Positions 26,681 through 36,776 of a stretch of DNA of 64,000 nt are shown here, in pieces. Position 1 is the stretch's first letter. Every line of letters begins with the position of its first letter. Source of the DNA: Planctomycetota bacterium (lineage in GTDB: Bacteria > Planctomycetota > UBA1135 > JADKAF01); NCBI GenBank assembly GCA_016793245.1, contig JAEUHW010000378.1:1-64000 (forward strand). Direction: 5' to 3'. A program made the translations under genes and the position numbers. The notes under the pieces are model-generated. The model did not search any database, was not told the DNA's origin, and saw nothing but the letters and a program-made list of their open reading frames with translations.

Positions 26681-26717
26681 GCCGATCAAATAGGGGGCAG
26701 ACCCCTATTTGATCGGC
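26681..26717. repeat. 37-bp palindrome, second GATCAAATAGGGG copy
   Basis: Eighteen-base arms with one mismatch (G26697 opposite A26701) around A26699. Its arms repeat the GATCAAATAGGGG of the palindrome at 26557-26595, while the outer three bases differ. It ends six bases before the stop of the minus-strand hydroxylase fusion gene and may also act as its terminator. Confidence 0.75.
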
Positions 26718-26722
26718 AGGGG

Positions 26723-29002
26723 TCAGTCGGCGTCCTTCGTGACCTTGCGGAGGGTGGTCGCGGCGGCGTAGCGCTCGGGCCAGCGGGCGCCCTTCCAGCC
26801 GAGCTCCTGCGCGGCGTGGAGGGTGAAGTAGGGGTCGCGGAGGTGCTCGCGGGCGAGGGCGCAGAGGTCGGCGCGGCCGGCGGCGAGGAGGGTGTTCAGG
26901 TCGTCGGCCGAGGTGAAGCCGCCGACGGTGATCGTGGGGACCGCGAGCTCGTTCCGGATGCGGTCGCTGAACGGGGTCTGGTACCAGCGGCCGTACGCGG
27001 GCTTCGCGGCGGGATCGGTCTGGCCGGTCGAGACATGGATCAGATCGGCGCCGGCATCGCGCAAGGCGCGCGCGATCGCGACCGCGTCGTCGGAGCTGTT
27101 GCCGCCGGGGATCCAGTCGACGGCGGAGATGCGGACGGAGATCGGGCGGTCGTCGCCCCAGGCGGCGCGCACGGCGTGCAGGACCTCGAGCGGATAGCGC
27201 ACGCGCTTCTCGACGCTGCCGCCGTAGTCGTCGGTGCGGCGATTGGTGATCGGCGAGAGGAAGCTCGCGAGCAGATAGCCGTGCGCCATGTGCAGCTCGA
27301 GCAGATCGAACTCCGCTTGCCGCGCGAGCGCGGCCGAGCGCACGAACGCGGCCTTGATCTCGTCCATGTCGGCGCGCGTCATCGCGCGCGGCACCTGGCT
27401 GTGAGGCAGATACGGCAGCGCGCTCGCGGAGATCAGCGGCCAAGCGCCGCTCTCGAGCGGCTGGTCGTTGCCTTCCCACGGGACTCGCGTCGCGCCCTTC
27501 CGGCCCGCATGAGCGATCTGGATCCCGATCTTCGAGCTGGTCCAGCGATGCACGAACTCGGTGACGCGCCGCCAGGCCGCGGCGTGCGCTTCCGACCAGA
27601 GCCCCGCGCAGCGCGGCGTGATGCGCCCCGTCGGGCAGACGTCGGTCATCTCGGCGATCACCAAGCCCGCGCCGCCCTGCGCGCGCGCCCCGAGATGCGC
27701 GACATGCCAGTCGTTCGCGAGCCCGTCCTCGCACGCGTACTGGCACATCGGCGCCACGACGACGCGGTTCTCCAACGCGAGCCCGCGGATCGTGAACGGC
27801 GTGAACATCGGAAGCGGCGCGGGCTTCTCCGCGTTCGCCTTGCTCCCGGCGTACCAACGATCGACACGCTCGGTGAACCGCGCGTCGCGGAGCCGCAGGT
27901 TCGCATGCGTGACGCGATGGCTGCGCGTCATCATCGCGAACGCGAGCTGCTCGATCGCGAAGCCGCGGTAGCGCTTGATCTCCTCGAACCACTTCTGGCT
28001 GCGCACGGCCGCGCGCTGCAGGCTCTCCACGACGGGCCGCCGCGCGGCCTCGTACGCCGCGAGCGCCGTCGCGAGATCCGGCTGCTCGCCGAGGGAACGG
28101 TGCAGCGCGATCGCGTCCTCGACGGCGAGCTTCGTGCCCGAGCCGATCGAGAAGTGCGCGGTGTGCGCCGCGTCGCCGAGCAGCACCAGCGAGCCCTTGC
28201 TCCAGCGCTGGTTCACGACGTGGCGGAAGCGGATCCACTTCGAGGCGTTGGAGAGCAGGCGGTGGCCGCGGAGCTCGCGGGCGAAGAGCTGCTCCAGGTA
28301 GGCGATCGAGGTGCCGATGTCGGCGCGGTCCAGGCCCGCGTTCTTCCAGCTCTGCTCATCGGTCTCGACGATGAAGGTCGAGTGCTCGCGATCGAAGCGA
28401 TAGGCGTGCACGGTGAAGAATCCGTGCGCGTTCTCCTGGCAGAAGAAGGTGAAGGCGTCGAGCGGCAGCGTGGTGCCGAGCCAGATGTAGATCGCCTTGC
28501 CCTCGGTGATCGTGGGCTCGAAGTGCGCCGCGTAGCGCTCGCGCGTGAACGAGTTCACGCCGTCGGCGGCGAGGACCAAGTCGTTCTCGGCGAGCAGCTT
28601 CTCGACGTCGCTCTGCTCGCTCTTGAAGTGGATCTCGACGCCGAGAGCTTGCGCGCGCGCATGGAGGATCTGCAGGAGGAGCTTCCGCGAGATGCCGCTG
28701 AAGACGTGACCGCCGGAGCGGATCTGCTCGCCGCGGTAGAAGAGGTCGATCGCGTCCCACTTCGTGAAGGCGCGCTGGATCTCCTGGTGCGACTCCTGGT
28801 CGGCCGCGCCGAGATAGGAGAGCGTCTCCTCGGAGAAGACGACCCCCCAGCCGAAAGTGTCGTCGGCGGCGTTGCGCTCGTAGAGCACGACGCGATGCGC
28901 CGGGTTCGACTTCTTCAGCAGGATCGCGAGATAGAGCCCCGCGGGGCCGGCGCCGATGGAAGCGACGCGAAGCGGACGATCGAGCACCGCGGGAGAAGCC
29001 AT
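26723..29002 (-). CDS. Aryl-CoA hydroxylase/Old-Yellow-Enzyme fusion
   Basis: A 759-residue two-part flavoenzyme. Residues 10-345 are a class A FAD monooxygenase: [10 protein letters not shown] (18-27), DGV, and [18 protein letters not shown] (276-293). Residues 397-759 are an NADH:flavin oxidoreductase of the Old Yellow Enzyme type, with [16 protein letters not shown] and the [25 protein letters not shown] signature. This fusion is that of salicylyl-CoA 5-hydroxylase and 2-aminobenzoyl-CoA monooxygenase/reductase, which attack CoA-activated aromatic acids. Which substrate applies cannot be read here. No CoA ligase or ring-cleavage gene is adjacent, so the pathway context is missing. Cytoplasmic. 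Confidence 0.88.
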   Translation of the reverse strand: [759 protein letters not shown]

Positions 29003-29100
29003 GCGCGCGCACCTAGCAAGGAGTGGTCTCGGCGCAGGCTAGCACGCACGCGCGCGCGCTTCACGCGCTCGCCTGTCGCGGCGGCGCGGCCCGGAAATGC

Positions 29101-29130
29101 AGCGGGGCGAGCCGCTCGGCTCGCCCCGCT
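29101..29130 (-). terminator. 13-bp stem terminator
   Basis: AGCGGGGCGAGCC pairs perfectly with GGCTCGCCCCGCT around a GCTC loop, 23 bases past the stop of the minus-strand sorbosone-dehydrogenase-like gene. No T tract. Confidence 0.65.
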
Positions 29131-29153
29131 CCCTTCGTGGTTGGCTGGTCGGC

Positions 29154-30827
29154 CTAGAGCACGAAGTCGACCTTCACGAAGTTGCTCGCGAAGTCGAGCG
29201 TCGGCAGCACGCGCACCCACGAGTGGTAGACCGTGAGTCCGAGCAGCTCGGGGTAGCCCTGCGGCAGAACGAAGCTCGCCTGCGCGCGGCCGAAGGCGTC
29301 GAGGGTGCCGAGCGAGTTCACCAGGATCCCGTTGTTCGGCGACTCGATCGAGAGGACGAAGTAGGCGTCCAGGTTCAGCGGCACGATGAGGCCGCCGCCG
29401 AGATCGACGCCCGGCGAGGTGCCGCTCACCGAGCCCGCGACCAAGTAGGTGCTGCCGCCCTGGAAGAGCGTGCCGCGGAGGTTCAGGAGCTGCGTGCCGC
29501 CGTTCGTGACGGAGATCGTCGCGCGATCGGCGTAGAGGCTCTGGCAATCATCGGGCTGGCCGTTGCCGTCGAGGTCGAGCGTGAGCCCGTACTGGAGCTC
29601 GCAGGCGTCGTTCCGGCCGTTCGCGTTGCAGTCCGTGTTCGGCGTCGGGACGATCTTGAAGATCTCGCCGCCGTTGAGATCGCAGATGTACATCTCGCCG
29701 AAGCCGTCTTCGCCGAAGGACGAGATCGAGGCGATCGTGCCTTGGCCCGTCGGCGGGCGGAGCTGCGTCGTGCGCTCGGTGAGCTCGGTGACCACGCCGC
29801 CCGTGTAGCGGAAGCTCCAGATGCGCGCGGTGCCGTAATCGGCGAAGAAGTAGAGGCCGTTCAGGCTCGGGATCGCGCAGCCGCGATATACATAGCCGCC
29901 GGAGATCGAGAAGCCGACCGAGTGGCTGTACTGATGGATCGGGCGCGTCAGCGCGGCCGCGTTGCAGGTGCAGCCGGTGAGCCCGGTGCAGGCGAGCGCT
30001 TCCATGCAGCGCCAGCCGTAGTTGATCCCCCCGGCGCTCGACGCCGGCTGGAAGTCGATCTCCTCCCACGCGTCCTGGCCGACGTCGCCGATGTAGAGGT
30101 CACCGGTCTGCCGGTCGAACGAGCAGCGCCACGGATTGCGGAGGCCGTAGTGCCAGATCTCCTGGCGCGCCGCGGTGTTGCCGAAGAACGGGTTCGTGGG
30201 CGGAATGCTGTAGTTCAGCGGCGGAGCCGGCACATCGACGTCGATGCGATGGATCTTGCCGAGCTGGTTGTTGATCGCCTGGGCGCGGCCGCCAGGGTCG
30301 TTCGCGCTGCCGCCGTCGCCGAGCGCGATGTAGAGATAGCCGTCCGGTCCGAAGTCGATCCAGCCGCCGTTGTGGTTCGAGAAGGGCTGCGTCGCCGTGT
30401 AGATCGAGAGCCTCGAGTTCGGATCGGCCACATCGGGGTTCGATGCGCTGCGCGTGTAGCGCGCGATCACCGTGTTCCCGCTGTTGTCGTTGTAGTGGAC
30501 GAAGAAGTAGCCGTTCGTGTCGTAGTTCGGGTGGAACGCGAGCCCGAGCAGGCCGGCCTCGCTGCTGTTCCCGATCGTGATCGCGTTGATGTCCAGGAAG
30601 GGCGTCGGCAGCAGCGCGCCGTTCCGGAAGATCAGGATGCGCGCATTCCACTGCTCGAGGATGAAGAGGCGCGCGAGATCACCGCGGGGCGCCGTGCAGA
30701 AGACGGGGCGGGAGAGACCGGTCACGACGCGCGTCGTGCCGAACTGGGCCTCGAGCGAGCTCGTGATCGAAGCGAGGGCAGCAAGGCAGAGCACCGGCGC
30801 TCGGAGCGCGCGGAGGTGGGACAGCAT
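29154..30827 (-). CDS. Secreted glucose/sorbosone dehydrogenase-like protein
   Basis: A 557-residue exported protein. The start at 30827 has AGGAG a few bases ahead and opens a signal peptide ending near EAQ (28). Residues 35-393 form the six-bladed GSDH propeller of PQQ-type sugar dehydrogenases: LLGLAFHPNY, NHNGGWIDFGPDGYLYIALG with the probable catalytic His152, GLRNPWRCSFD and GDVGQDAWEEID. A dockerin-like calcium segment follows (CNANGRNDACE ... DLDGNGQPDDC, 400-428), then the C-terminal module (about 433-557) also seen in other secreted proteins of this window. Homologues are Yli-type aldose dehydrogenases; the substrate is unproved. Confidence 0.86.
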   Translation of the reverse strand: MLSHLRALRAPVLCLAALASITSSLEAQFGTTRVVTGLSRPVFCTAPRGDLARLFILEQWNARILIFRNGALLPTPFLDINAITIGNSSEAGLLGLAFHPNYDTNGYFFVHYNDNSGNTVIARYTRSASNPDVADPNSRLSIYTATQPFSNHNGGWIDFGPDGYLYIALGDGGSANDPGGRAQAINNQLGKIHRIDVDVPAPPLNYSIPPTNPFFGNTAARQEIWHYGLRNPWRCSFDRQTGDLYIGDVGQDAWEEIDFQPASSAGGINYGWRCMEALACTGLTGCTCNAAALTRPIHQYSHSVGFSISGGYVYRGCAIPSLNGLYFFADYGTARIWSFRYTGGVVTELTERTTQLRPPTGQGTIASISSFGEDGFGEMYICDLNGGEIFKIVPTPNTDCNANGRNDACELQYGLTLDLDGNGQPDDCQSLYADRATISVTNGGTQLLNLRGTLFQGGSTYLVAGSVSGTSPGVDLGGGLIVPLNLDAYFVLSIESPNNGILVNSLGTLDAFGRAQASFVLPQGYPELLGLTVYHSWVRVLPTLDFASNFVKVDFVL

Positions 30828-30861
30828 GGACGGCTCCTGGTTGGACAAACGCGGACGCGGG

Positions 30862-30883
30862 GCTCCCCCGGGACGGGGGGAGC
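30862..30883 (-). terminator. 8-bp GC hairpin after P5C dehydrogenase
   Basis: GCTCCCCC and GGGGGAGC pair around a six-base loop, 38 bases beyond the stop of the minus-strand P5C dehydrogenase gene. Confidence 0.5.
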
Positions 30884-30920
30884 GGCGGTGGGGTTCCGTT
30901 CGCGGGGGAGAGCCTAGAGC

Positions 30921-32555
<1,635 letters not shown>

Positions 32556-32708
32556 GGGGCCGCTCGCGCGAGGTCTCGGGTGGATCGAAGGGCGGAGATG
32601 CTAGCAGGGGCTACGGAGCCCCGCACGGCTTGACGCTCCCGCCGTCGCCGGGGATCCTCGCCGGCTTTCCGTCCCCCCTCGCGGCTCACCTCGGACCCCT
32701 CTCGATCC

Positions 32709-34223
32709 ATGCGACAGATCCTCGCCGACCTCGGCCTCGGCCCCGTGAACTCCGGCGTCTGCGGCAACTCCTGGGTAGCGCGCCCCGGCGGCGGCGAGAT
32801 CGTCTCGCTGAACCCGTCGACGGGCGAACCGATCGCGACCGTGCTCGGCGCGACGCCCGCGGAGTACGACCAGGTCGTCGCCGAGGCCGCGCAGGCGTTC
32901 GAGAGCTGGCGCGAGCTGCCGGCGCCGCGGCGCGGCGAGATCGTGCGCCAGATCGGCGAGGAGCTCCGTCGCCTGAAGGAGCCGCTCGGCAAGCTGGTCT
33001 CGCTCGAGATGGGCAAGATCCTGCAGGAGGGCCTGGGCGAGGTGCAGGAGATGATCGACATCGCGGACTTCGCGGTGGGTCTCTCGCGCCAGCTCTACGG
33101 CCTCTCGATGCACTCCGAGCGCCCGCGCCACCGCATGTACGAGCAGTGGCATCCGCTCGGGCCCGTCGGGGTGATCTCCGCGTTCAACTTCCCGGTCGCG
33201 GTGTGGGCTTGGAATGCGCTGATCGCCGCCGCGTGCGGTGACACGGTCGTGTGGAAGCCGAGCTCGCAGACGCCGCTCACGGCGGTCGCGGTGCAGCACC
33301 TCACGAATCGCGTGTGCGAGAAGAACGGCCTCCGCGGCATCTTCACGCTCTTCGTCGGCCGCGGCTCCGCGATCGGCGATCGCATGCTCGAGGACCACCG
33401 CATCCCGCTGCTCTCGGTCACGGCCTCGACGCGCGTCGGCAAGCACGCGGCGAAGATCGTCGGCGAGCGTCTCGGGCGCACGATCCTGGAGCTCGGCGGC
33501 AACAACGCGATCGTCGTCGACGAGAGCGCCGACCTCGAGATGGCCGCGCGCGCGATCCTCTTCGGCGCGGTCGGCACCGCCGGTCAGCGCTGCACCTCGA
33601 CGCGCCGCGTCATCGCACACAAGAGCGTCGCCGCGAAGCTCACCGAGAAGCTGCTCTCGGCGTACAAGACCGTCCCGATCGGCGACCCGCTCGATCCGAA
33701 GACGCTGATGGGCCCGCTCATCGACGAGAAGGCCGTGCAGGGCTATCTCGCGGCCATCGAGAAGGTGAAGGCCGACGGCGGGAAGGTGCTCTACGGCGGG
33801 AAGCGCGTGCAGCGCCCCGGCTTCTTCGTCGAGCCCACGCTCGTGCAGTGCCCGCGCCAGGTGCCGATCGTCTGCGAGGAGACCTTCGCGCCGATCCTCT
33901 ACCTGCTCGAGTTCTCGACGCTGGACGAGGCGATCGCGCTGCAGAACGGCGTGCCGCAGGGCCTCTCCTCGGCGATCTTCACCAACGATCTCCGCAACGC
34001 CGAGCGCTTCCTCTCGGCCGCCGGCAGCGACTGCGGCATCGCCAACGTGAACATCGGCACGAGCGGCGCCGAGATCGGCGGCGCCTTCGGCGGCGAGAAG
34101 GAGACCGGCGGCGGCCGAGAGGCCGGCTCCGACTCGTGGAAGGCCTACATGCGCCGCCAGACCTGCACGATCAACTACAGCCGCGACCTGCCGTTGGCGC
34201 AGGGGATTCGCTTCGGCGATTGA
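32709..34223 (+). CDS. ALDH7-family aldehyde dehydrogenase
   Basis: A 504-residue enzyme of the antiquitin (ALDH7) family, which in other organisms oxidises alpha-aminoadipate semialdehyde (from piperideine-6-carboxylate) in lysine breakdown. Seen here: VISAFNFPVAVWAWNAL, VTASTRVGK, ILELGGNNAI with catalytic Glu, GTAGQRCTSTRR with catalytic Cys, and the family C-terminal block GGAFGGEKETGGGREAGSDS. The ATG at 32709 gives the usual length. No other lysine-catabolic gene is near. The divergent neighbour acts on the analogous five-carbon semialdehyde, which supports a role in amino-acid catabolism. Confidence 0.9.
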   Translation: MRQILADLGLGPVNSGVCGNSWVARPGGGEIVSLNPSTGEPIATVLGATPAEYDQVVAEAAQAFESWRELPAPRRGEIVRQIGEELRRLKEPLGKLVSLEMGKILQEGLGEVQEMIDIADFAVGLSRQLYGLSMHSERPRHRMYEQWHPLGPVGVISAFNFPVAVWAWNALIAAACGDTVVWKPSSQTPLTAVAVQHLTNRVCEKNGLRGIFTLFVGRGSAIGDRMLEDHRIPLLSVTASTRVGKHAAKIVGERLGRTILELGGNNAIVVDESADLEMAARAILFGAVGTAGQRCTSTRRVIAHKSVAAKLTEKLLSAYKTVPIGDPLDPKTLMGPLIDEKAVQGYLAAIEKVKADGGKVLYGGKRVQRPGFFVEPTLVQCPRQVPIVCEETFAPILYLLEFSTLDEAIALQNGVPQGLSSAIFTNDLRNAERFLSAAGSDCGIANVNIGTSGAEIGGAFGGEKETGGGREAGSDSWKAYMRRQTCTINYSRDLPLAQGIRFGD

Positions 34224-34226
34224 TCC

Positions 34227-34252
34227 GAGCGCGCTCGGCGTTGCGCGCGCTC
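34227..34252. terminator. Hairpin shared by two converging stops
   Basis: GAGCGCGC pairs with GCGCGCTC around a ten-base loop; the right arm runs into the stop codon of the minus-strand gene and the left begins four bases after the plus-strand stop. Confidence 0.5.
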
Positions 34253-35879
34253 ACGGCGCGCGCAGCAGCAGCACCCAATCCTGCGGCGAAGGCACGGGCG
34301 GCGTAGCGTAGCGCTCGCTGCCCGTGACCTCGCCGAGCGGGAAGCGCCGTCCCGAGGCGGGATCGAACCAGAGCGCCGTGTAGCGGACCGTCGGCGCGAG
34401 CCCGCGTACCTCGAAGCCGCTCCAATCGTAGATGCCGCGCTTCGGCAGATACGCGAGGACGAGCTCGTTCGGGATGCCCGCCGCATGCAGGCCGGCATCG
34501 ACCCACGTGGGCTGCGGCTCCATGCGCTGCCACGGCAGCTCTTCGAGGAAGCGCTTCGCGAGGCCGAGCTGTTGCGCGCCGGGGAAGTCCAGACCTTCGC
34601 GCCACGTGGTCCAGTCGTAGACCGGAGTGATCCCCGGATCGCCGGGGACGCTCGCGTGCCAGATGCCGGCCGCGCCATAGGTGTGGCCCGCGGCGCCCGC
34701 GAGCATCAGCGTCCAGAAGAGATGGCGCTGCACGTCCTCGAAGTTCGACTGCATGTGCCGCTCGTAGCACGCTTCGCCGCAGAGCGCGGGGCGCGCGGGC
34801 TGCTGCGCGAGCGTCGCGCGCAGCATCGCCAAGGTCGCGTTCGCCGTGTTCGAGCCGTCGTGACCGAGCGCGATCATGTCGTAGTCGAAACGCTCGTTGC
34901 CTTCGCGGATCGAGAGGCGCGGATCGCCCGGCGCGTGATAGGTGAGCGGGCGTCGGAACGGGTCCAGCGCGCGCACGTCGTTCGCCAGCGCGGCCCACGG
35001 TCCGTTCCCGTCGCTCGCTTCTCCGCCGAGGATCCACACGACCGGCGAGGCGCCGAAGCGCGCGATGAGATGACGCCAATGCCGTCGATAGCCCTCGAGC
35101 CCGACCTGGTCGATCGTCGAGCGCCCGCCCGCTTGCGGGCGACCCCAGCCGCCGACGATCGCGGGTAGAAGGCCGTGATCGAGGAGCTGCTGGATGCGCT
35201 TCTCCGCGGCCTCGAAGTACGCCGGGTTCACCGTGCGGAAGTCGGGTGCTGTGTAGGGCAGCCCCGCGGCGTTCGCTCCGCGTGGATCGAGCAGCTCCTC
35301 GTCGGGATACGGGCCGCAGACGATCTGCACGACGTTGAAGCCCTGCGCCGCGCGCTGCGCGCAGAGCGCGGCGAAGTCGCGCTCCGAGAGGCGCTTGCAG
35401 AGCCCTTTCCACCACGTGTCGCCGAGCCAGAGGAACGAGGTGCCGTCGGCGTGCTCGAAGCGCCGGCGATCTGCGGAGATGCGCAGCGGGCCGTGCGCGT
35501 AGAGCGGGTTCGCGCCTTCCGCCGGCGTTACCTCGATCGTCCCCTCGCGCCCGTGGAGCCCGGGGTCGTCGCTCGCGCTGCAGACGCTGCGATAGCGATG
35601 CGTTCCGACCTGCGCCGAGGCATAGCGCACCTTCCAGCGCTCGTCGCCGGCGTGGAATGCCGGCACGCGCAGCTCCGCGCCGTCGGGCGCGGAGAAGACG
35701 ACATCGAGCTCGACGCGCGCGAACGGCTCCGTATGCGCCTGCGCCGCGGAGAACGAGAGCTCGACCGGCCGATGGGCCGCGACGCTCTGCGCCGAGGCGA
35801 GCGACGGGCCGTCGGCGAGGAACGCCGCCATAGCGCAGGTCGCGCGGAGCGCCGCGCGACCGAGGGAGGAGCGGGACAT
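34251..35879 (-). CDS. Secreted DUF4038 apiosidase-like glycoside hydrolase
   Basis: A 542-residue exported protein. ATG 35879 opens a signal peptide (to about residue 30, ending LASAQS). Residues 35-125 match an Ig-like DUF5060 domain (VELSFSAAQAHTEPFARVEL, GTHRYRSVCSAS). Residues 135-450 form the DUF4038 barrel: FLWLGDTWWKGLCKRLSERD, GFNVVQIVCGPYPD, PVVWILGGEASD and ALCGEACYE, the last two giving candidate catalytic Glu residues. A small beta domain ends the protein. The family includes GH140 apiosidases that act on plant pectin side chains, so polysaccharide breakdown outside the cytoplasm is likely, exact substrate unknown. Confidence 0.84.
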   Translation of the reverse strand: MSRSSLGRAALRATCAMAAFLADGPSLASAQSVAAHRPVELSFSAAQAHTEPFARVELDVVFSAPDGAELRVPAFHAGDERWKVRYASAQVGTHRYRSVCSASDDPGLHGREGTIEVTPAEGANPLYAHGPLRISADRRRFEHADGTSFLWLGDTWWKGLCKRLSERDFAALCAQRAAQGFNVVQIVCGPYPDEELLDPRGANAAGLPYTAPDFRTVNPAYFEAAEKRIQQLLDHGLLPAIVGGWGRPQAGGRSTIDQVGLEGYRRHWRHLIARFGASPVVWILGGEASDGNGPWAALANDVRALDPFRRPLTYHAPGDPRLSIREGNERFDYDMIALGHDGSNTANATLAMLRATLAQQPARPALCGEACYERHMQSNFEDVQRHLFWTLMLAGAAGHTYGAAGIWHASVPGDPGITPVYDWTTWREGLDFPGAQQLGLAKRFLEELPWQRMEPQPTWVDAGLHAAGIPNELVLAYLPKRGIYDWSGFEVRGLAPTVRYTALWFDPASGRRFPLGEVTGSERYATPPVPSPQDWVLLLRAP

Positions 35880-36116
35880 GCGGAGGTGGCTCGAGGGGAG
35901 GAGCGGCGGAGCCGCCGCCGCGCCGCGCACGGCAGCGGCTGCGCGGCGCACAACCTGCCTCGCGAGGTCCGACCGAGGTAGCGGAATCTCCGCGGGCTCC
36001 CCGTCGCCGGTCCCGCGAGCGCCTGCGGCCTCGGGGGGATGCGGCGCGGCCTCCGCGTGGAGTAGACTCCGCTACCAGCCTTCGCGATCTCTCGACCCCG
36101 ACCCCGCGTTCCCCCG

Positions 36117-36764
36117 ATGAGCCAAGCCGCCTCGTCCAGCTCCGCGAGCTGTAGCACCTCCGCCGGTTGTAGCAGCCCCCAGAGCGCGAGCACCTTCGAT
36201 GTCCGTGAGCTCGCGACCGAGATCGATCGGGCGCTCGAGGGACAGCCGAGCTGGGAGCTGATCTGCGAGAAGGTCCGCGCCGCCCTGCCGCGCTTCCTCG
36301 CGAACGAGGGCGCGATCCCCGCGACGCACCTCGTCGGGAACCCCGAGCGCTACACCCGGAACCTCCTCTACGCCGACCCGGCGAAGCGCTATGTGGTGCT
36401 CGCGCTGGTCTGGGAAGCGGGGCAGCAGACGCCGATCCACGACCACGAGTGCTGGGGCGTCGTGGGTTGCTATCGCGGCGCGATCACCGAGGTCGCCTAT
36501 GCCACGCCGCCGCCGAACGTGCTGCCGGTGCTGCCGAACTCGCTGAAGCAGACGACGGTGAGCGTGCTCTCGCCCGGGCAATCCTGCGCGGTCGATCCGC
36601 CGAACCGCGACCTCCACCGCATGAAGAACGACACCGGCGCGCGCACCGTGACCGTGCACGTCTACGGCCGCGAGATGCTGAGCTGCAACGTGTTCTGCAA
36701 TGGCGCGATCACGCGCCGGCACTTCGTCTACGATCAGACGACGCCCGTCTGGTCGAAGAGCTGA
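36117..36764 (+). CDS. Cysteine dioxygenase-like cupin
   Basis: A 215-residue cupin of the type I cysteine dioxygenase family, which uses iron to convert cysteine to cysteine sulfinate. The three-His iron site is visible: PIHDHE (His108, His110) and DLHRM (His167). The usual Cys-Tyr crosslink pair cannot be assigned from sequence alone, so a related thiol such as 3-mercaptopropionate is possible. The first 25 residues are an odd Ser/Ala/Cys-rich tail that is not a signal peptide; a downstream start is possible but no good one is seen. The next gene starts 12 bases later, so cotranscription is likely. Confidence 0.82.
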   Translation: MSQAASSSSASCSTSAGCSSPQSASTFDVRELATEIDRALEGQPSWELICEKVRAALPRFLANEGAIPATHLVGNPERYTRNLLYADPAKRYVVLALVWEAGQQTPIHDHECWGVVGCYRGAITEVAYATPPPNVLPVLPNSLKQTTVSVLSPGQSCAVDPPNRDLHRMKNDTGARTVTVHVYGREMLSCNVFCNGAITRRHFVYDQTTPVWSKS

Positions 36765-36776
36765 GCTCGGAGACCG

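Noticed and set aside
26027..26717. Riboswitch or attachment sites
   Set aside because: The palindromes have no aptamer-like conserved loops and no integrase nearby; dispersed repeats or terminators explain them better.
26574..28238. 554-residue minus-strand frame
   Set aside because: It is a frame-shifted shadow of the hydroxylase fusion; the fusion's own frame carries all motifs.
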